A DNA stretch of 40,962 bases from a virus, in the IMG/VR virus record IMGVR_UViG_3300030117_000349, positions 1 to 40,962 of that record; one strand, given 5' to 3'. A program made the position numbers and the translations under genes. This document shows, in pieces, positions 37,507 to 40,962 of this stretch. The first letter of the stretch is position 1, and every line of letters starts with the position of its first letter. The notes beneath the pieces were generated by a model that saw nothing but the letters and a program-made list of their open reading frames with translations, searched no databases and had not been told where the DNA came from.

Positions 37507-39189
37507 ATGATTTTAAGACCATACCAAGAAGTAGCAGTAGACGACGCATCAACTGCATTAGATAAACACAAGAATACAATTGTCGTTGCACCAACTGGTG
37601 CAGGCAAAACAATTATGTTATCTGCATTGGTTGGCAAGAGATACAAGGTAGGTAACAAGGTACTTATTCTGCAACATAGAGATGAGTTAGTAAGACAGAA
37701 TAGAACTAAGTTCTCTAAGGTTAATCCTAACATTACGACTAGCATTGTTGATGGATCAGAAAAAGATTGGTCTGGCAATACGATATTTAGCATGGTGCAG
37801 ACATTATCAAGAGAGAATAATTTAAATAACATCAATCACTTTGATTTGGTTGTGGTTGATGAAAGTCATCATGCAGTAGCAGATACATATATGCGTATCA
37901 TTGACAAAGTTAAACAAGCAAATGAATCAGTAGAGATTGTTGGCTTTACTGCAACACCTAATCGTGGTGACAGAAAAGGACTTAAAAAAGTATTCACTAA
38001 CTGTTCACATCAGATTGAGATTAACACATTAATTAGAGAAGGCTTCTTAGTGCCACCTAAAACATACGTCGTTGATGTGGGTGTGCAGAAAGACTTACAA
38101 AATGTTCGCAAAACAGTAATTGATTTTGACATGTCAGAAGTTGAAAAGATTATGAACAAACGTGCCATTAATGAGAAGATTGTTCAAGAATGGCAAGATA
38201 AGTCTAATGAAAGAAAGACAGTTGTTTTTTGCAGCACAATTACTCATGCACAAGATGTTTGCGATGAGTTTAGAAAAAAAGGTATCAGAGCAGAAATTGT
38301 AACTGGTGATACACCAAGCGAACAACGTAAAGAAATACTACATGATTTAGAACATGGTGATGTCCAAGTCGTGGTCAATGTTGCAGTATTAACAGAAGGC
38401 TTTGATGCACCACCAATTAGCTGTATTGTTCTTACAAGACCATGTTCATACAAATCTACAATGGTGCAGATGATTGGTCGTGGTCTGCGAACAATCAGTC
38501 AAGAAGAATATCCTGGAGTAATTAAGAAAGATTGTATCGTCTTGGATTTTGGCACCAGTGTTTTGACACATGGGTCACTTGATGAGGGCGTTGACCTTGA
38601 TGGTGCTCAAGCAAACGTAAATGGAGCAACACCACTAAAAAACTGTCCAGAGTGTCAATCTGAAATTCCATTGTCATCAAGAGAGTGTCCTATCTGTGGA
38701 CATGAGTTTGGCACTCAAGATAAAGAAGTTCTTGATAACTTTACCATGACAGAAGTTGATCTTATTGACAGATCACCATTTAGATGGCTTGACTTGTTTG
38801 AGAATAATAGATGTATGATGGCAAGTGGGTTTAATGGATTTAGTTTAGTTGCACATTTAGATGACCTATCTGTAGCTCTTGTAAAGCGTAATAAAGGGCG
38901 TTTAAGGGTTGTTAGTGTTGGAACTAAGGAGCAAGCAGTTGCGTCTGCTGATGACTTCCTAAGAGGCATAGAAGATGGTGATGGCTCAAAGAAAGGTAAA
39001 AGATGGTTAAATCAAGGTGTGAGTGTAAAGCAAAGAGACGCATTAGCACAATTAGGTCAGTTTGTTAGACCTATGGACTTTAGTTGGAATAAATATAAAG
39101 CAGCCTGCTGGTTAAATTATTTGTGGAATAAAAAAGAAATTGATGCAAAGATTTTAACCTATTACGAAGGAGATGATAATGCAGCGTAG
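37507..39189 (+). CDS. SF2 DNA helicase with C-terminal zinc ribbon
   Basis: A 560-residue helicase. Motifs: Walker A APTGAGKT (28-35), motif II VDESHH (DESH, 118-122), motif III GFTATP (146-151), motif VI QMIGRGLR (321-328). C380, C383, C394 and C397 (CPECQSEI ... CPIC) form a zinc ribbon, followed by about 150 residues not related to the core. This resembles the UvsW/ResIII group that unwinds branched DNA during replication and recombination. The zinc ribbon and tail probably bind DNA. The gene follows the structured RNA segment, has no strong ribosome binding site (AGGAAAC, 37497-37502) and overlaps the next gene. Confidence 0.88.
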   Translation: MILRPYQEVAVDDASTALDKHKNTIVVAPTGAGKTIMLSALVGKRYKVGNKVLILQHRDELVRQNRTKFSKVNPNITTSIVDGSEKDWSGNTIFSMVQTLSRENNLNNINHFDLVVVDESHHAVADTYMRIIDKVKQANESVEIVGFTATPNRGDRKGLKKVFTNCSHQIEINTLIREGFLVPPKTYVVDVGVQKDLQNVRKTVIDFDMSEVEKIMNKRAINEKIVQEWQDKSNERKTVVFCSTITHAQDVCDEFRKKGIRAEIVTGDTPSEQRKEILHDLEHGDVQVVVNVAVLTEGFDAPPISCIVLTRPCSYKSTMVQMIGRGLRTISQEEYPGVIKKDCIVLDFGTSVLTHGSLDEGVDLDGAQANVNGATPLKNCPECQSEIPLSSRECPICGHEFGTQDKEVLDNFTMTEVDLIDRSPFRWLDLFENNRCMMASGFNGFSLVAHLDDLSVALVKRNKGRLRVVSVGTKEQAVASADDFLRGIEDGDGSKKGKRWLNQGVSVKQRDALAQLGQFVRPMDFSWNKYKAACWLNYLWNKKEIDAKILTYYEGDDNAA

Positions 39190-39466
39190 TGAAGCGTTGA
39201 AAAAAGTAGACTTAATCATTAATGGACCAAGAGCTAAATCTCATGGAGATGCCACAGAGACACATACTTATATAGCTCAAATGTGGAATATATTACTGAG
39301 AAAAAAATTAAAAGAGCCTTTAGACATACATGATGTTTATAGGGCTATGATTGGTATTAAACAAATTAGAAATAGTCAGAATCCAAAAGTCGATGACAAC
39401 ATGATCGATATTATTGGATATGCTGCATTAGCTTTGGAGGCAAAAGATGGCAAGAATGGTAATTGA
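39179..39466 (+). CDS. DUF6378-like small protein
   Basis: A 95-residue helical protein. I use ATG 39179 because AAGGAG (39167-39172) is then 6 nt away, not the ATG at 39173, which touches it. The sequence RSEALKKVDLIINGPRAKSH, GDATETHTYIAQMW and the end NMIDIIGYAALALEAKDGK fit the DUF6378 family as I remember it (ExA..LINGDRAK.YGD ... D.AGYAALA), common in phages, with no proven function. It overlaps the helicase by 11 nt and the next gene by 20 nt. Confidence 0.72.
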   Translation: MQRSEALKKVDLIINGPRAKSHGDATETHTYIAQMWNILLRKKLKEPLDIHDVYRAMIGIKQIRNSQNPKVDDNMIDIIGYAALALEAKDGKNGN

Positions 39467-39731
39467 ATATACTATCCAAGAAGAAAACAAAGTTGGTATT
39501 GAAAACTTTAAAGATGGCAAGATGTTTGTTCAGTTTAGTTTTGATGATCACCCAGACGTTACTGCAGGTAAGATGCAAGATGCGTTAGTCAATGTGATGC
39601 ACAAAAATAAAGATTACGTTTTAAGTATAGTCTTCATTGCTAAGTTTGAAGGCGTAACAATGGCAGAGGGTGCTCTGTACAAAGAAGGAGAAGGTAGATG
39701 GATAAACCCACAATCGGAGACGATTCACTAA
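39447..39731 (+). CDS. Small protein of unknown function
   Basis: A 94-residue protein with a strong Shine-Dalgarno (GGAGG, 39436-39440; 6 nt before ATG) inside the previous gene. It reads ARMVIEYTIQEENKVGIENF, then GKMFVQFSFDDHPDVTAGKM, SIVFIAKFEGVTMAEG, and ends in a polar tail. The alternating strand-helix pattern suggests a small alpha/beta fold. No family recognised. It lies in the DNA-metabolism operon, overlapping the next gene by 34 nt. Confidence 0.6.
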   Translation: MARMVIEYTIQEENKVGIENFKDGKMFVQFSFDDHPDVTAGKMQDALVNVMHKNKDYVLSIVFIAKFEGVTMAEGALYKEGEGRWINPQSETIH

Positions 39732-39946
39732 AAAATTTAACTCAATTATTTACAAGAATTGGTTGGGATAAAAAGTTAAGCGAACTAACTGAAGATGAGA
39801 TAGTCGCAACAATATTGATTATGCAATTTTCAAAAAGGATAGATTCAGATGAACAATATACAAAAGACAGACTCGACAAACTACTTCTTGAATATGTCTA
39901 CGAAAAACAAGACGACACAATCGATGAAGACGAAATACCTTTTTGA
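39698..39946 (+). CDS. Small acidic protein with an SSB-type C-terminal tip
   Basis: An 82-residue acidic, helical protein (TIGDDSLKNLTQLFTRIGWD, then KLSELTEDEIVATILIMQFS) that ends DDTIDEDEIPF. The last residues closely match the acidic tip of bacterial SSB (typically D-D-D-I-P-F), which recruits RecO, PriA, Exo I and other repair proteins. The body bears no OB-fold signature, so this is not an SSB. It may be a mimic that competes for these host partners or that supplies the missing tip for the phage ssDNA-binding protein; both ideas are inference. Its last codons are overlapped by the start of the next gene. Confidence 0.6.
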   Translation: MDKPTIGDDSLKNLTQLFTRIGWDKKLSELTEDEIVATILIMQFSKRIDSDEQYTKDRLDKLLLEYVYEKQDDTIDEDEIPF

Positions 39947-40634
39947 AGAAGTTATTGACGAAACTATTGTAGACAAAAATAGAAAAGAGCCTAGACGTAA
40001 ATATTTAGGTGCATCAATGTTAGGAGATAGGTGTGCAAGAAAGATACAGTATATTTATACTGGTTGCGAACCTGATGAAGAAAAGAAGTTTAATGCTAGG
40101 ACTTTGAGGGTGTTTCAGTTAGGACATGAGCTAGAAACAAGTATGGCTGGTTGGATTAGAAATGCAGGATTTGACATAAGAACTATGGATAGTAATGGCG
40201 AACAATTTGGTTTTTCGATAGCAGATGATGAGATCAAAGGACACATAGATGGTGTGATTTGTTCTGGTCCTTTGGATGTCAGTTATCCAATGTTATGGGA
40301 ATGTAAGTCTGCTAATGAGAAAAAGTTTAGAGATTTCAAGATGAAAGGCATAAAAGCTAATCATACTTATGAAGTGCAAGTTGCGTTATATCAAGCATAC
40401 ATGGAGCTAACAGATAATCCTTGTTTGTTTACAGTTATTAACAAAAACACTAGTGAGATATTCTATGAGCTTGTTCCGTTCAATCAAGAGTTAGCACAAT
40501 ATGCCAGTGATAGAGCAGTTGATATATTAAGAGCATCAAAGCAAAATGAAACCTTACCTAGAATAGCACAGAACAGAGATGTATTTGACTGTAAATTTTG
40601 TCAGTTTGCAGACACATGTTGGGAAGATGGTTGA
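39924..40634 (+). CDS. Cas4/RecB-like PD-(D/E)XK nuclease with four-cysteine Fe-S motif
   Basis: A 236-residue nuclease. GHIDG (Asp109) and WECKSA (Glu126, Lys128) form the metal-binding core, and QVALY (Gln152, Tyr156) is the QxxxY motif of the RecB family. Cys37 (GDRC) and Cys223-x2-Cys226-x5-Cys232 (CKFCQFADTC) reproduce the iron-sulfur arrangement of Cas4 and AddB nucleases. Phage members act as exonucleases in recombination and replication. I use ATG 39924; upstream in-frame ATGs (39849, 39888) would overlap the previous gene more, and no ribosome binding site decides. No cas genes are present, so it is not part of a CRISPR system here. Confidence 0.85.
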   Translation: MKTKYLFEEVIDETIVDKNRKEPRRKYLGASMLGDRCARKIQYIYTGCEPDEEKKFNARTLRVFQLGHELETSMAGWIRNAGFDIRTMDSNGEQFGFSIADDEIKGHIDGVICSGPLDVSYPMLWECKSANEKKFRDFKMKGIKANHTYEVQVALYQAYMELTDNPCLFTVINKNTSEIFYELVPFNQELAQYASDRAVDILRASKQNETLPRIAQNRDVFDCKFCQFADTCWEDG

Positions 40635-40680
40635 TGGTGACACAGAAGGTAGCAAAGTGCCACCATCAAGGGGAATGGTA

Positions 40681-40962
40681 ATGAACATTATAAAGTTTGG
40701 CAACAGTAAAAGAACTATGGATGCAAAGGAATTAGTTGAGCTAATTAGTGAGAGAGTTCCTGCAAATGTTCAGATTGATTTACTCAAAGATACATATCCA
40801 CAAGGTGTTGTTAGAGGTGATCAATTTACTATTGGATCGCTTGGTGGAGAGGCAGGTAAATCTCTTAAAATAGACATAAACCCTAGATCACCATACTTTA
40901 TGAAAGGTCAAGATTTTAATGGTGCAGATGGAGTTGGGGGTATTGTTAAAATATTGATGGAA
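40681..40962 (+). CDS. DNA primase (or primase-helicase), N-terminal part
   Basis: The first 94 codons of a gene running off the window. AAGGGGA (40668-40674) lies 6 nt before ATG 40681. The visible part reads TMDAKELVELISERVPANVQ, then GDQFTIGSLGGEAGKSLKID, INPRSPYFMKGQDFNGADGV and GGIVKILME. The GxxGxSLxIxI(N/D)P ... FMKGQDF ... GVGGI(V/I)KI pattern is the N-terminal, non-zinc region of phage primases in my memory; the catalytic Toprim or helicase motifs would be further on. It follows the Cas4-like nuclease, with 46 bp between the two genes. Confidence 0.6.
   Translation, partial: MNIIKFGNSKRTMDAKELVELISERVPANVQIDLLKDTYPQGVVRGDQFTIGSLGGEAGKSLKIDINPRSPYFMKGQDFNGADGVGGIVKILME

Noticed and set aside
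40634-40681. A 15-codon frame between the Cas4-like nuclease and the primase
   Set aside because: Too short, with no ribosome binding site; probably just the leader of the primase gene.

Overview
This window is 41 kb of a tailed, double-stranded DNA bacteriophage genome. It is AT-rich and densely packed, with start/stop overlaps between most neighbours, and all but one gene lie on the + strand. The gene set points to a marine podovirus-like phage of the kind known mainly from ocean metagenomes: a very large portal protein, a gpT-like capsid protein, a phage GroES, many small lysine/arginine-rich proteins, a Sak4-like recombinase and no contractile-tail genes. The low GC would suit a low-GC marine bacterial host, but no gene here identifies the host. 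There is no integrase, no tRNA and no CRISPR array.

Layout. 1-3562: end of the large terminase subunit, two small proteins and the portal. 3566-6911: a run of small genes, several membrane-associated, including a 3-TM holin and a GroES co-chaperonin. 6920-9841: scaffold-like protein, conserved unknown, decoration-like protein and major capsid protein, closed by a strong intrinsic terminator. 9953-14738: virion proteins, small basic proteins (two written over each other) and head-tail adaptors. 14748-25130: a long fibre/receptor-binding region dominated by short paralogous genes in two cassettes. 25130-34440: a large tail protein and four probable internal virion (DNA ejection) proteins. 34437-34886: GH24 lysozyme. 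34857-35054: the single minus-strand gene, a ribbon-helix-helix-like regulator. 35067-40962: DNA metabolism, namely a DUF1064 nuclease, a sigma70-like promoter with a palindrome over its -10, Sak4-like ATPase, DUF669-like ssDNA-binding protein, a structured non-coding segment, SF2 helicase, small proteins, a Cas4/RecB-like nuclease and the start of a primase.

How it fits together. The left 34 kb builds the particle: terminase and portal package DNA into a capsid assembled by scaffold and major capsid protein with help from GroES and host GroEL; adaptors and the large tail protein form the short tail; fibres bind the host; ejection proteins leave with the DNA; holin and lysozyme end the infection. 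The right 6 kb replicates and recombines DNA and is probably switched by the minus-strand regulator.

The most unusual feature is the fibre region. Six short paralogues, most ending in -GDLA, are arranged as two arrays, each an anchor-like gene followed by three paralogues, separated by a chaperone-tipped (S74) fibre. The codons for -GDLA also form the ribosome binding site of the next gene, so each unit looks like a plug-in cassette. Other points of interest are the structured RNA candidate before the helicase, an SSB-type acidic tail on a protein that is not an SSB, two pairs of overprinted genes, and a gene whose start codon appears lost by one base.
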